DNA of 20,846 bases. It comes from Clostridiales bacterium. Its GTDB lineage: Bacteria; Bacillota; Clostridia; Lachnospirales; Lachnospiraceae. Location of the stretch: contig JAHAJA010000050.1 in NCBI GenBank assembly GCA_018372435.1, positions 1 through 20,846 on the forward strand. The letters run 5' to 3'. Both the position numbers and the translations under genes were made by a program. Shown here piece after piece: positions 7,950 through 15,398 of this stretch (position 1 is the stretch's first letter; the number at the start of each line of letters is the position of its first letter). The notes below the pieces were generated by a model that was not told the origin of the DNA, made no database searches, and saw only the letters and a program-made list of their open reading frames with translations.

Positions 7950-10760
7950 TTAAATTCGTCCAGTTTCCATAAATGCAGTACGATCATAGCGACCTGTTAA
8001 TAGATATGGTACTACCTCATCAGCTTCCAATTTCTCTACTAAATTTAATTTATGAACTAGTAAACTGTTCTTAGAATATGCCCCACCGATGATTGTGTTA
8101 ATTGGTAATTCTGCCCATGGGTCGTCCACACTTGATTTCAAATTCAATGCTGCAAGTCCTGGTTCCCATGACTGATAATTATATTCGCATTGATTCATAA
8201 GCAAAGAAGCGTTTTTAAAATGAGATACTCCCTCTTCATCTGGTTCACGGTCAATATGGAAATAGAATCCGCCTCCAAATGTCTGCTTTCCTGCTGCTGG
8301 GAACTGATAGAGCGCTGCTGTAAGAGGACTGTTGTATTCTCCTAATTTCATTGTTGCCTCTACAAGTTGTGTTCCTCTTCTAGTCACTCCTGCTGTTACT
8401 GTATCTCCATTTCTTCTAATAACAAACTCTGCACCTAGCTTCTTTGGAATGCTTCCGTTATCACGACCACATTGCACTGCCATCTCAGCACCTGGTCCAC
8501 CTAACACAAGTCCTACTGGATATAAGCCAAGTGTCTTTCCATAAGTCGCATAAACACCTAATATAGCTTCATAGTAATCATCTGCGAAAGTTGGATTATT
8601 TACATGACAGACAGACAACGTAACTACTGGCATAGAAAATGGTTTCAATGGTGGAGGTAAAATCCTTGCAATTGCTGCTGGATCAGTTAAATAACTGATA
8701 TAAATTCCTTCCTGATTATCCATAAGCGAAACTTTACCGAAGTTTGCAAGCTCTTCTTTTGCAATTCGAAAACTTGGTATGTGCTTATCTACAAATAATT
8801 CACGTCCCACTTCATATCCTGTTCGTACTGCTGGTGCAATTGCTCCATCTTGAATAGCACTTCCTATTAATTTTACAACCACTCCTTTTGCTTCTAAATC
8901 AGAAACTAAAGACTGATCTGGTCGATATCCAAGAGATAACACTACTGCATCCACAGATACCTTTTCTTCTTTGTGCTCTTCTGGTTTTTCTAACATTATA
9001 TAATCTTCATGAATTTCTTTTAATGCATATCCTAACATATATTGTACATCAGACTTAGCCAATCGTCCACAGACATCAGCAACATTGGTATGATTGGCAT
9101 TTGGTGCTACTTTCTTTTGCATGTCAATCAGAACAACTTGATTTTCATTCGTACAAAGATATTCTGCTGTTTCTAACCCGGTAAGTCCAGCACCGATTAC
9201 CGCTACTTTTTTTCCTTGTAACACAGCTTCTCCCGTCAATACATCTTCTACTGTATATACTGTATTACCATGAACTCCTGGTATTTTATTAGGGATAATT
9301 GAAGTAGAGCCTGATGCAACAATTACTGCATCTGGTTTATATGACATAATCATATCTGCAGTAGCTTCTGTATTTAGCTTTACTTCTACTCCTAGTCTCT
9401 CAAATTCATTCTGATAATATTCTGCTATCCACTGCATACGTTCTTTTAATGGTGGTTTCTTGGCAAGATTTACGGTTCCTCCAAGTTCACCTTGGCGATC
9501 TATAAGAGTCACTTTCACTCCACGTAAGGCAAGTGTCTGTGCTGCACACATTCCAGCAGGTCCACCGCCAACTACAACAGCAGTATGACCTTTCGTATCA
9601 TGAATTAGATCTCCATATCTACGTTCTTTGGCAAGCCTTGGATTCAAGGAACATTCTGGTGGTAATCCTGCCGCATTATATTGATTCAAACTCTCAAAAC
9701 AACGTAGACAAGAAACACACCTGCGTATTTCTTTTTCTCTACCTTCCTGTACTTTCTTGCCCCAATTTTCGTCAGCGAGCCAAGTTCTTCCCATGGATAC
9801 AAAGTCTTCTACCCCGTCTTCTAAGAACTTCTCTGCCACTGCAGGTTCTTTTATTGCAGAAACACCGATGACAGGAATATTTACATGGTTTTTAACGGCC
9901 TTAATCATATCGCGTCTCCAACCTTGTGGGAAAGAAATCGGTTCTACACTAGTAATTCCTGTTTCATATAATCCACAACTGACATCAATAAAATCTATAC
10001 CTGTTTCTTCTAATACCATGGCAATTTTAATACCATCTTGAATATGGATATACTCCTCTGTTACCCCTGTCTTTTCTAGAAATTCTTCTACACTAAGTCT
10101 AACTCCAATAGGAAAGTCAGGTCCACATACCTTACGAATCCCTACGATAATTTCTTGAATCATCCTTAGACGATTTTCAAAACTTCCACCATATTCATCT
10201 TCTCTTTTGTTCGTATATGGAGATAAAAATTGTTGTAACAGATATCCATGAGCAGCATGCAGTTCTACACCATCACAGCCTGCTTTTTGTACTCTGACTG
10301 CGCCATCAATAAACTGATTAATCAATTCTTTTACTTCTTCTGTCTTTAGCACACGTGTTTCCTGTTTGAGATATTTACATGGGATAGCAGATGGTGCAAC
10401 TACAGGCTGTCCGCCTAGAAGTGCTGAAACAGTCTCACGTCCTGGATGATGCAATTGAATAAAAATCTTACTACCATGTTTATGTACCGCTTCTGCAAGT
10501 TTTGATAGTGGTTCAATATGTCTGTCTTTGGTAACTGATAACTGTCTCATAAGACCTGCCCCATGCACATCATTTACACGGGTGATTTCTGGGATAATGA
10601 GTCCTGCACCGCCAATAGCCCTCGCCTCATAGAAAGCAATCATATCCTCTGATGGTGTTCCATCAAGATTCGCAAGTCCACAGCCCATTGGAGACATTAC
10701 CAAACGATTTTTAATGCTTACCTTTCCTATTTTCCCTGGTTCAAACAATTTTTTAAACAT
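7950..10760 (-). CDS. Fusion of BaiCD/2,4-dienoyl-CoA reductase-type flavoenzyme with an acetoacetate decarboxylase-like domain
   Basis: Residues 1-345 form an old-yellow-enzyme barrel (FMN) with HAAHGYLLQQFLSPYTNKR near 168-185. A 4Fe-4S cluster motif follows: C348xxC351xxC354 and C370. A FAD-binding fold starts at about 393 (VVVGGGPAGM) and an NAD(P)H fold at about 518 (VAVIGAGLTGLETAEYL). To about residue 665 this matches BaiCD/BaiH, 2-enoate and 2,4-dienoyl-CoA reductases in length and order. Residues about 680-930 are an extra acetoacetate decarboxylase-family domain: LPPPLKP near 702, YGKTLGLYPVGLVLGG near 740, and GRDNGSIPKKLG with Lys773/Lys774, matching the Schiff-base lysine and its neighbour in Adc. 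The fusion would join C=C reduction to a Schiff-base decarboxylase, aldolase or dehydratase chemistry; the substrate is unknown. AAGGAGGAG stands just before the start. The SDR lies downstream and PucR is divergent. Confidence 0.88.
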   Translation of the reverse strand: MFKKLFEPGKIGKVSIKNRLVMSPMGCGLANLDGTPSEDMIAFYEARAIGGAGLIIPEITRVNDVHGAGLMRQLSVTKDRHIEPLSKLAEAVHKHGSKIFIQLHHPGRETVSALLGGQPVVAPSAIPCKYLKQETRVLKTEEVKELINQFIDGAVRVQKAGCDGVELHAAHGYLLQQFLSPYTNKREDEYGGSFENRLRMIQEIIVGIRKVCGPDFPIGVRLSVEEFLEKTGVTEEYIHIQDGIKIAMVLEETGIDFIDVSCGLYETGITSVEPISFPQGWRRDMIKAVKNHVNIPVIGVSAIKEPAVAEKFLEDGVEDFVSMGRTWLADENWGKKVQEGREKEIRRCVSCLRCFESLNQYNAAGLPPECSLNPRLAKERRYGDLIHDTKGHTAVVVGGGPAGMCAAQTLALRGVKVTLIDRQGELGGTVNLAKKPPLKERMQWIAEYYQNEFERLGVEVKLNTEATADMIMSYKPDAVIVASGSTSIIPNKIPGVHGNTVYTVEDVLTGEAVLQGKKVAVIGAGLTGLETAEYLCTNENQVVLIDMQKKVAPNANHTNVADVCGRLAKSDVQYMLGYALKEIHEDYIMLEKPEEHKEEKVSVDAVVLSLGYRPDQSLVSDLEAKGVVVKLIGSAIQDGAIAPAVRTGYEVGRELFVDKHIPSFRIAKEELANFGKVSLMDNQEGIYISYLTDPAAIARILPPPLKPFSMPVVTLSVCHVNNPTFADDYYEAILGVYATYGKTLGLYPVGLVLGGPGAEMAVQCGRDNGSIPKKLGAEFVIRRNGDTVTAGVTRRGTQLVEATMKLGEYNSPLTAALYQFPAAGKQTFGGGFYFHIDREPDEEGVSHFKNASLLMNQCEYNYQSWEPGLAALNLKSSVDDPWAELPINTIIGGAYSKNSLLVHKLNLVEKLEADEVVPYLLTGRYDRTAFMETGRI

Positions 10761-10806
10761 TTTCTCCTCCTTATTTAACGGAATACTCTTCTGTTTTTAT
10801 GTCCTT

Positions 10807-10835
10807 AGAATACACTGAAATACCAAATCTTACAA
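10807..10835 (-). promoter_or_regulatory. Candidate promoter of the reductase-decarboxylase gene
   Basis: Minus strand TTGTAA (10835-10830), 17 bp, TATTCT (10812-10807); the start codon is 47 nt beyond. Only moderately close to consensus. Confidence 0.4.
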
Positions 10836-10858
10836 TGTGTATGATGTATGATAAAAAT

Positions 10859-10889
10859 TTGACAATTTGTTTACTATGCACTATAGTAA
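10859..10889 (+). promoter_or_regulatory. PucR gene promoter with an overlapping palindrome (candidate operator)
   Basis: TTGACA (10859-10864), 17 bp, TATAGT (10882-10887), start near 10894. A perfect 7-bp inverted repeat, TTACTAT-GCACT-ATAGTAA (10871-10889), spans the spacer and the -10 box. A protein bound there would block this promoter, which suggests autorepression or ligand control. Confidence 0.65.
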
Positions 10890-10930
10890 TAATATCACTA
10901 CAACATTTTTGTTAATAATGAGGAAAAAAT

Positions 10931-12580
10931 ATGACCTTTTCAAAATTAGTAGAAATACTGTCGAACGACTATAGGATAGACATCTTATCCCAAGGAGAGG
11001 ATATCGAGATACAAGATATCGCCTTGATTGACAACAAACATGATAGACGTAAGAGCACCCTTTATTTTGGTTACGTTAAACAATTACAAGTTGGAATTCC
11101 TCTTCCAGCGCAATGTATTCTTGCACATATGGACAACCCTATGCTTTTATCCACTGGGGTAAATGCTTCCTCTATAGAAAATCCTACTTTAATGGAGAAC
11201 TTTGATTTAATAGAAAACCTTGATTTAGTAGAAAACCTTACTCTAACAGAAAACCTTACTTTAGCAGAAAACCTTGCTTCAGTGGAAAACCTTGCTTTAG
11301 TAGAAGAATCTTCTTTGTTTACCTTATTTAACGAGGCAAAAATATTGATTGAAACCACCTACAGTAAAGGACTTTTTGAGGAACTTACTGCCCTTGCAGA
11401 TCAGACAAATAGTATTGAGACAGTTTTAGATGCCGCTTCTGTAAGATTAGGGAATTCTTTGCTTTTTTGTGATATGAACTTTAAAATCATCGCCAGTTCT
11501 AGCTCTATCCCCGTCCTTGATCCTCTTTGGAAGGAAAATATAAAGCAAGGATACTGTTCTTATGAATTTATAAAAGAAGTGAAAGAACTGGATTCTATTA
11601 AGAATGCAGCCCCTACTACATCTGCTGTAGAAGTTACCTGCTCTGTATCTCCCTATCGCAAATTAAGTAGTAAGGTTTTTCATAATAGAATGCAAGTTGG
11701 TTTTCTATTGATGATAGAGAGTGAGAACAAATTTCTTCCCTATCATTATGAAATGCTCAGCACAGTGAGTCATATCATTAGTTATACCATAGCTTACTAT
11801 AGAGCAGATCTCTTTGAGGAAAGCAGTCTGTATCAGCAATTACTATATGACCTACTGATTGGAACCCCTTCTAAGGATCTTCTACCAAGGCTGACAGAAC
11901 TTCATTTTCCAGATAACATGCTAGTACTATTTATTCGCCCTACTAGATTTCTAGGACGTGAATACTTAAAAAGGTTTGTAAACCTAAGTTTGAAGACACA
12001 AATTCCCGGAGCTCATGTTACATATCATAAAAATGGAATAGTTGCAATGATTCCATTAAAAGAACATACGGAAATAGATTATGAACTGAGCGAAACCTTA
12101 AACGATTTTACAGAAAAAGAGCATGTGCGAATTGGAATCAGTAATTCATTCTCTAATATAGAGAATTTCGCGAGCCACTACGAGCAAGCTTATGTAGCCT
12201 TGGAACTTGGACAAAAATTAAATCCTGATGAATCCATATGCCGCTATCTTGACTATCAAGTTTTTGATTTGTTTTCAGAGGTGAAGAATCCAGATCTATT
12301 AGGGCGGTTTTGCCATCCTGCCTTAGTAACGCTAAGGCAATACGATCATCAAAATAATACGCAGCTATATGAGACATTGTGTATCTACTTAGACAAAGGA
12401 TGCAGTATTAAACTGACCTCAGAAAGCCTTTATATTCATCGTAACTCTCTGGTCTATCGTATAAATCGTATTGTAGAACTATGTCATATTAATCTGGAAG
12501 ATGTTAATACACTCTTCTTACTTCGCCTTTCTTTTCTTATTGATCGTTATAACGGGTTGAATGCGCTTAAGACTTTGTGA
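10931..12580 (+). CDS. PucR/CdaR-type transcriptional regulator with an internal hexapeptide repeat
   Basis: A cytoplasmic regulator of 549 residues. The C-terminal HTH_30 domain (about 478-537) has the signature LYIHRNSLVYRINRI. A CdaR-like middle domain (about 325-440) carries IGISNSFSNIENFASHYEQA. Residues 130-290 look like a sensory region. The first 75 residues resemble a degenerate PucR N-terminal domain. Residues 82-129 are eight copies of a six-residue unit xENLxL, unlike anything usual in the family, joining the first two parts as a probable helical linker. The start has GAGG eight bases upstream and a near-perfect promoter. It is divergent from the reductase-decarboxylase gene, which is the most likely target. 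The name PucR refers to the fold; a purine-catabolism role is not implied here. Confidence 0.87.
   Translation: MTFSKLVEILSNDYRIDILSQGEDIEIQDIALIDNKHDRRKSTLYFGYVKQLQVGIPLPAQCILAHMDNPMLLSTGVNASSIENPTLMENFDLIENLDLVENLTLTENLTLAENLASVENLALVEESSLFTLFNEAKILIETTYSKGLFEELTALADQTNSIETVLDAASVRLGNSLLFCDMNFKIIASSSSIPVLDPLWKENIKQGYCSYEFIKEVKELDSIKNAAPTTSAVEVTCSVSPYRKLSSKVFHNRMQVGFLLMIESENKFLPYHYEMLSTVSHIISYTIAYYRADLFEESSLYQQLLYDLLIGTPSKDLLPRLTELHFPDNMLVLFIRPTRFLGREYLKRFVNLSLKTQIPGAHVTYHKNGIVAMIPLKEHTEIDYELSETLNDFTEKEHVRIGISNSFSNIENFASHYEQAYVALELGQKLNPDESICRYLDYQVFDLFSEVKNPDLLGRFCHPALVTLRQYDHQNNTQLYETLCIYLDKGCSIKLTSESLYIHRNSLVYRINRIVELCHINLEDVNTLFLLRLSFLIDRYNGLNALKTL
11174..11317 (+). repeat. 18-bp tandem repeat (8 units) in the PucR coding sequence
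   Basis: Eight consecutive 18-bp units encode IENPTL, MENFDL, IENLDL, VENLTL, TENLTL, AENLAS, VENLAL and VEESSL. Central units share a GAAAACCTT core. Unit gain or loss by slippage keeps the frame and would change the linker by six residues. Confidence 0.9.
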
Positions 12581-12644
12581 TGAAAGGTGTATTATTTTAA
12601 CTTATTTCGTGTGCAGTAACTTGTAAATGTACTTAAAGAGCCAT

Positions 12645-12710
12645 AAAACCCTGTAACAAATCCTTGTAAAAATTATGATTACAAGGATTTGTTACGGGGT
12701 TTTAATAATT
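12645..12710 (+). terminator. Strong terminator behind the PucR gene
   Basis: Arms 12645-12669 and 12679-12703 pair over 25 bp with one G-U and a 9-nt loop, ending in GGGGTTTTAATAATTTT. The minus strand also has a short T-run. The rest of 12581-12917 holds this hairpin, the rpsI terminator and no gene that I can see. Confidence 0.88.
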
Positions 12711-12870
12711 TTATGAATTGATTTTAAAATTCTCTTGCACTATCAGTCATTGCACAAATCAACTAGACTTAGAGTAATATATATCCATGGTCGGTGGTCT
12801 ACATTGCAGTGAAGTCTATTAAGGTATACCATATGTATTCTATACAAATATCTGTTTCAGAGCATATAAC

Positions 12871-12901
12871 AAAACCCCCAAAGCCAAAGGCTTTGAGGGT
12901 T
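12871..12901 (-). terminator. Terminator of the rplM-rpsI operon
   Basis: Arms 12873-12885 and 12889-12901 (AACCCCCAAAGCC and its partner) pair over 13 bp with one G-U in the minus-strand RNA, a 3-nt loop and a following TTTTG. Confidence 0.85.
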
Positions 12902-12917
12902 GTATAATTTGCAATAA

Positions 12918-13310
12918 TTATCTCTTAGAGAACTGAGGTGCTCTACGAGCTGCTTTAAGACCGTATTTTTTACGTTCTTTCATTCTTGGATCTCTTGTTA
13001 AGAAACCTGCTTTTTTAAGAGCTGGACGGTAGTCACCATCTGCTTGTAATAATGCTCTTGAAATACCGTGTCTGATTGCACCAGCTTGACCAGTGAATCC
13101 ACCTCCACGAACGTTAACAAGTACATCGAATTTATCTGCTGTTTCTGTTAATACAAGTGGTTGACGAACGATTAATTTTAATGTTTCAAGACCGAAATAG
13201 TTTTCCATGTCTCTTTTATTGATTGTAATTTTACCAGTACCTGGTACTAAGTATACTCTAGCAATACTGCTTTTTCTTCTTCCAGTTCCGTAGAATTTTG
13301 CTTTAGCCAC
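12918..13310 (-). CDS. rpsI: 30S ribosomal protein S9
   Basis: Ribosomal protein of the small-subunit head whose basic C-terminal tail reaches the P-site tRNA. The 130 residues are full length: YGTGRRKSSIARVYL at the N-terminus, GGGFTGQAGAIRHGISRAL at about 75-93, and the conserved end GLKAARRAPQFSKR. The start codon is GTG (13308-13310), with GGAGG eight bases upstream. It follows rplM with a 26-bp gap, the standard order, and ends just before the operon terminator. Confidence 0.98.
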   Translation of the reverse strand: MAKAKFYGTGRRKSSIARVYLVPGTGKITINKRDMENYFGLETLKLIVRQPLVLTETADKFDVLVNVRGGGFTGQAGAIRHGISRALLQADGDYRPALKKAGFLTRDPRMKERKKYGLKAARRAPQFSKR

Positions 13311-13336
13311 TGTGATTTCCTCCTTTCAATTTCCGA

Positions 13337-13777
13337 TTAATATCTAGATTTGATTTCTAATACTTCTGGTTTTTGAGCTGCATTATCATGTTCTGCACCA
13401 GCATATACATGTAATTTAGTAAGCATTTGTCTTCCTAAAGGTCCTTTTGGAAGCATGCCTTTAACAGCAAGAGTGATAACATCACAAGGTTTTTTAGCCA
13501 TCATCTCTTTTAATGTAGTTTCTCTCATTCCACCTACATATTCAGAGTGATTGTAATAGATCTTTTGATCCATTTTCTTACCAGTAACTTTGATTTTATC
13601 TGCATTGATTACAATTACATTATCTCCTGTATCAACGTGTGGAGTGTAAGTTGGTTTGTTCTTACCTCTTAATACTGATGCTATCTCTGATGATAGACGA
13701 CCTAATGTATGTCCTGTAGCGTCAACTACATACCATTTTCTTTCAATTGTAGATGGACTAGCCATAAAACTTTTCAT
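13337..13777 (-). CDS. rplM: 50S ribosomal protein L13
   Basis: Early-assembly large-subunit protein, 146 residues. ERKWYVVDATGHTLGRLSSE, GDNVIVINADKIKVTGKK and GMLPKGPLGRQMLTKLHVYAG are all typical. I start it at ATG 13777, because AAGGAGGT stands six bases upstream. An in-frame extension to 13828 would add 17 residues that do not belong to L13 and would cover the ribosome site. It is transcribed with rpsI from the promoter at 13982-14010 through a leader of about 200 nt. Confidence 0.98.
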   Translation of the reverse strand: MKSFMASPSTIERKWYVVDATGHTLGRLSSEIASVLRGKNKPTYTPHVDTGDNVIVINADKIKVTGKKMDQKIYYNHSEYVGGMRETTLKEMMAKKPCDVITLAVKGMLPKGPLGRQMLTKLHVYAGAEHDNAAQKPEVLEIKSRY

Positions 13778-13974
13778 TGGTTTACCTCCTTGAATAATCT
13801 TCAACAACCAAACATATTGGTTACTCATAGTCTCTTTAATGTCAGCTATTTTAATAATAGCCTCTTCTATATGTTAAAATACCATTACCGGGGCTTTGGT
13901 AGGCATTTATCACACTTTTACGCTCTGTAAGTGCTTAGCATATTTAATTTTGAACATAACTGCAGCACGTCACA
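13778..13974 (-). promoter_or_regulatory. Structured rplM leader (candidate L13 autoregulatory leader)
   Basis: The untranslated leader has several pairing segments on the minus strand. One is a CACTTAC-agagc-GTAAAAGTG stem near 13913-13935. Another is a TACCA...TGGTA stem with a C-rich loop near 13884-13902. L13 leaders that bind L13 itself are known in Firmicutes; position and length fit, but I could not match the family consensus by eye. Confidence 0.4.
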
Positions 13975-13981
13975 TTTAAAC

Positions 13982-14010
13982 ATTATAGACGGTAATATTC
14001 TATGTGTCAA
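13982..14010 (-). promoter_or_regulatory. Full-consensus sigma-A promoter of rplM-rpsI
   Basis: Minus strand TTGACA (14010-14005), exactly 17 bp, TATAAT (13987-13982). Transcription would start near 13975. Confidence 0.85.
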
Positions 14011-14124
14011 GCTGTTTTGTTAATATTTAAAAAAATATTCTTCCATAAAAATTTAGTTTTATACGGTGATTATACTTATAAGCACCTATAAAAGAAAACT
14101 GACTAAATTTATGATTTACAGCAG

Positions 14125-14153
14125 AAAAACCATGCTTATTCAAGCATGGTTTT
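14125..14153 (-). terminator. Terminator of the first tRNA operon
   Basis: Perfect 12-bp arms 14126-14137 and 14142-14153 (AAAACCATGCTT and its complement) with a 4-nt loop, then TTTTTC on the minus strand. Confidence 0.9.
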
Positions 14154-14163
14154 CCATTGGTAC

Positions 14164-14243
14164 TGCGGATGACAGGAATTGAACCTGCACGGTCTCCCAC
14201 TAGATCCTAAGTCTAGCGCGTCTGCCAGTTCCGCCACATCCGC
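14164..14243 (-). tRNA. tRNA-Leu(TAG)
   Basis: Acceptor GCGGATG/CATCCGC with A73, anticodon loop CTTAGGA, class II variable arm. Last gene of the first tRNA operon. No encoded CCA. Confidence 0.97.
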
Positions 14244-14270
14244 ATATTCTATTAAGAAGTTGCCTTCTAG

Positions 14271-14298
14271 ATGAGACATCAGTAAATTTCGAACCCTT
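14271..14298 (-). pseudogene. tRNA-Lys 3'-end relic (T-arm and acceptor fragment)
   Basis: On the minus strand GGGTTCGAA and GATGTCTCAT recur here in the same order and near-equal spacing as in the 3' end of the tRNA-Lys gene that begins 26 nt upstream (14325). The intervening T-stem bases are degraded and no 5' half exists. It is a remnant of a duplicated tRNA-Lys or of an integration event at its 3' end. Confidence 0.7.
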
Positions 14299-14324
14299 AG
14301 GTTCTTTTTACCTTTACTCTCAAA

Positions 14325-14397
14325 TGAGACATCGGGGATTCGAACCCCGGACAACTTGATTAAAAGTCAAGTGCTCTACCAACTGAGCTAATATCCC
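14325..14397 (-). tRNA. tRNA-Lys(TTT)
   Basis: Anticodon loop CTTTTAA between CTTGA/TCAAG. The acceptor GGGATAT/ATGTCTC has two G-U pairs; A73. No encoded CCA. Confidence 0.97.
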
Positions 14398-14446
14398 ATA
14401 TTCAGTAACATTATGCTACAGAATGCTTTGAAATATTCATTTCAAA

Positions 14447-14518
14447 CTGGGCTAGCTGGATTCGAACCAGCGACTGCAGGAGTCAAAGTCCTGTGCCTTA
14501 CCGCTTGGCGATAGCCCA
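14447..14518 (-). tRNA. tRNA-Gln(TTG)
   Basis: Acceptor TGGGCTA/TAGCCCA with G73, anticodon loop CTTTGAC. The U1-A72 pair and G73 are typical glutamine identity features. No encoded CCA. Confidence 0.97.
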
Positions 14519-14538
14519 ATACTGCTTATACAAGCAAG

Positions 14539-14613
14539 GGTGAATAGAGGGATTCGAACCCTCGGCCTCCAGAGCCACAATCTGGCGCGCTAACCAACTG
14601 CGCTATACCCACC
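14539..14613 (-). tRNA. tRNA-His(GTG)
   Basis: Anticodon loop TTGTGGC, acceptor GTGGGTA/TATTCAC, C73. A genomic G at position -1 (complement of 14613) is opposite C73, as required for histidine identity. No encoded CCA. Confidence 0.97.
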
Positions 14614-14644
14614 ATATTTTATTAATAAGCTTGTCCCGCTTAAA

Positions 14645-14718
14645 CGTGCCACAAGGGATTCGAACCCCCGACACACGGCTTAGAAGGCCGTTGCTCTATC
14701 CAACTGAGCTAGTAGCAC
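14645..14718 (-). tRNA. tRNA-Arg(TCT)
   Basis: Anticodon loop CTTCTAA, acceptor GTGCTAC/GTGGCAC, G73. No encoded CCA. Confidence 0.97.
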
Positions 14719-14771
14719 ACATGCAACGTTTCCATTGCCCGTTTAACTCCACTAAAGTTTTGCTAAACTTA

Positions 14772-14842
14772 AGCGGGTGATGGGAATCGAACCCACGTAT
14801 CTAGCTTGGAAGGCTAGTGTTCTACCATTGAACTACACCCGC
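14772..14842 (-). tRNA. tRNA-Gly(TCC)
   Basis: Anticodon loop CTTCCAA, acceptor GCGGGTG/CACCCGC, U73. No encoded CCA. Confidence 0.97.
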
Positions 14843-14848
14843 ATATAG

Positions 14849-14923
14849 TCGGGGTGACAGGATTCGAACCTGCGACCTCTTGATCCCAAATCAAGCGCTC
14901 TAGCCAAGCTGAGCCACACCCCG
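14849..14923 (-). tRNA. tRNA-Pro(TGG)
   Basis: Anticodon loop TTTGGGA, acceptor CGGGGTG/CACCCCG, A73. First gene of the operon, about 90 nt behind its promoter. No encoded CCA. Confidence 0.97.
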
Positions 14924-15018
14924 TATTCTATTTAGTTAAGACTTAAAAACATTAAATACTTCGTTTCGTTTTGTACTTGTTATCCGTTGTTTTACTGTAT
15001 CGCCTCAACGCAAGAATT

Positions 15019-15047
15019 ATTATATTATAAGCAAAAAGAAAAGTCAA
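15019..15047 (-). promoter_or_regulatory. Promoter of the first tRNA operon
   Basis: Minus strand TTGACT (15047-15042), 17 bp, TATAAT (15024-15019), start near 15012. The remaining part of the 14924-15398 gap is AT-rich, with T- and A-runs at 15050-15110, and I see no gene in it. Confidence 0.75.
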
Positions 15048-15348
15048 CACCTTTTTTAATTTTTTTTAATTTTTTCAAAAATATTATTTTTTCAAACAAT
15101 ACAAAAAATTCATTTATAGCTGCTAGATGTCACATTGAAACCTGCAAACCCTTGATTTTAGTGTTTTTCTAATAATAATCCATTCTTTTACAGCTAGTAA
15201 TTGAATTTTAACTTCAAAAGAATTTACTTATACTATTCTCTCCAAACTCTAATAACTTCATTCATAAAATAAATAATAATACTTATCATTTACCTACAAT
15301 GAAAGTTTCTTATTGTCAATAAATATCCAATCTATAAATACATAACAA

Positions 15349-15393
15349 TAGCTATTCCGATACCGTCTTTTATAATTCCGTTCAGAATAGCTA
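15349..15393 (-). terminator. Probable terminator of the methyltransferase-pyrophosphatase-phosphoesterase operon
   Basis: Arms 15349-15357 and 15385-15393 (TAGCTATTC and its complement), 9 bp, long loop, followed on the minus strand by TTGTTATG. It lies six bases after the stop codon. Weaker than the other terminators here. Confidence 0.5.
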
Positions 15394-15398
15394 CCATT

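Noticed and set aside
9533..10041. Two overlapping plus-strand frames opposite the reductase gene
   Set aside because: Both are antisense to conserved Fe-S and FAD-binding coding sequence and lack start signals.
11071..11358. Minus-strand frame with repeated RFSxK units
   Set aside because: It is the antisense shadow of the 18-bp repeat in the PucR gene; the plus strand has the start signals and the domains.
13778..13828. N-terminal extension of L13 to 13828
   Set aside because: The added residues overlie the AAGGAGGT ribosome site and do not belong to the L13 family.
14136..14354. 72-codon minus-strand frame
   Set aside because: It runs through tRNA-Leu and tRNA-Lys genes and the terminator; translated tRNA sequence only.
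14987..15172. 61-codon plus-strand frame in the gap after the tRNA operon
   Set aside because: It covers the tRNA promoter, has no ribosome site and reflects AT-rich sequence.
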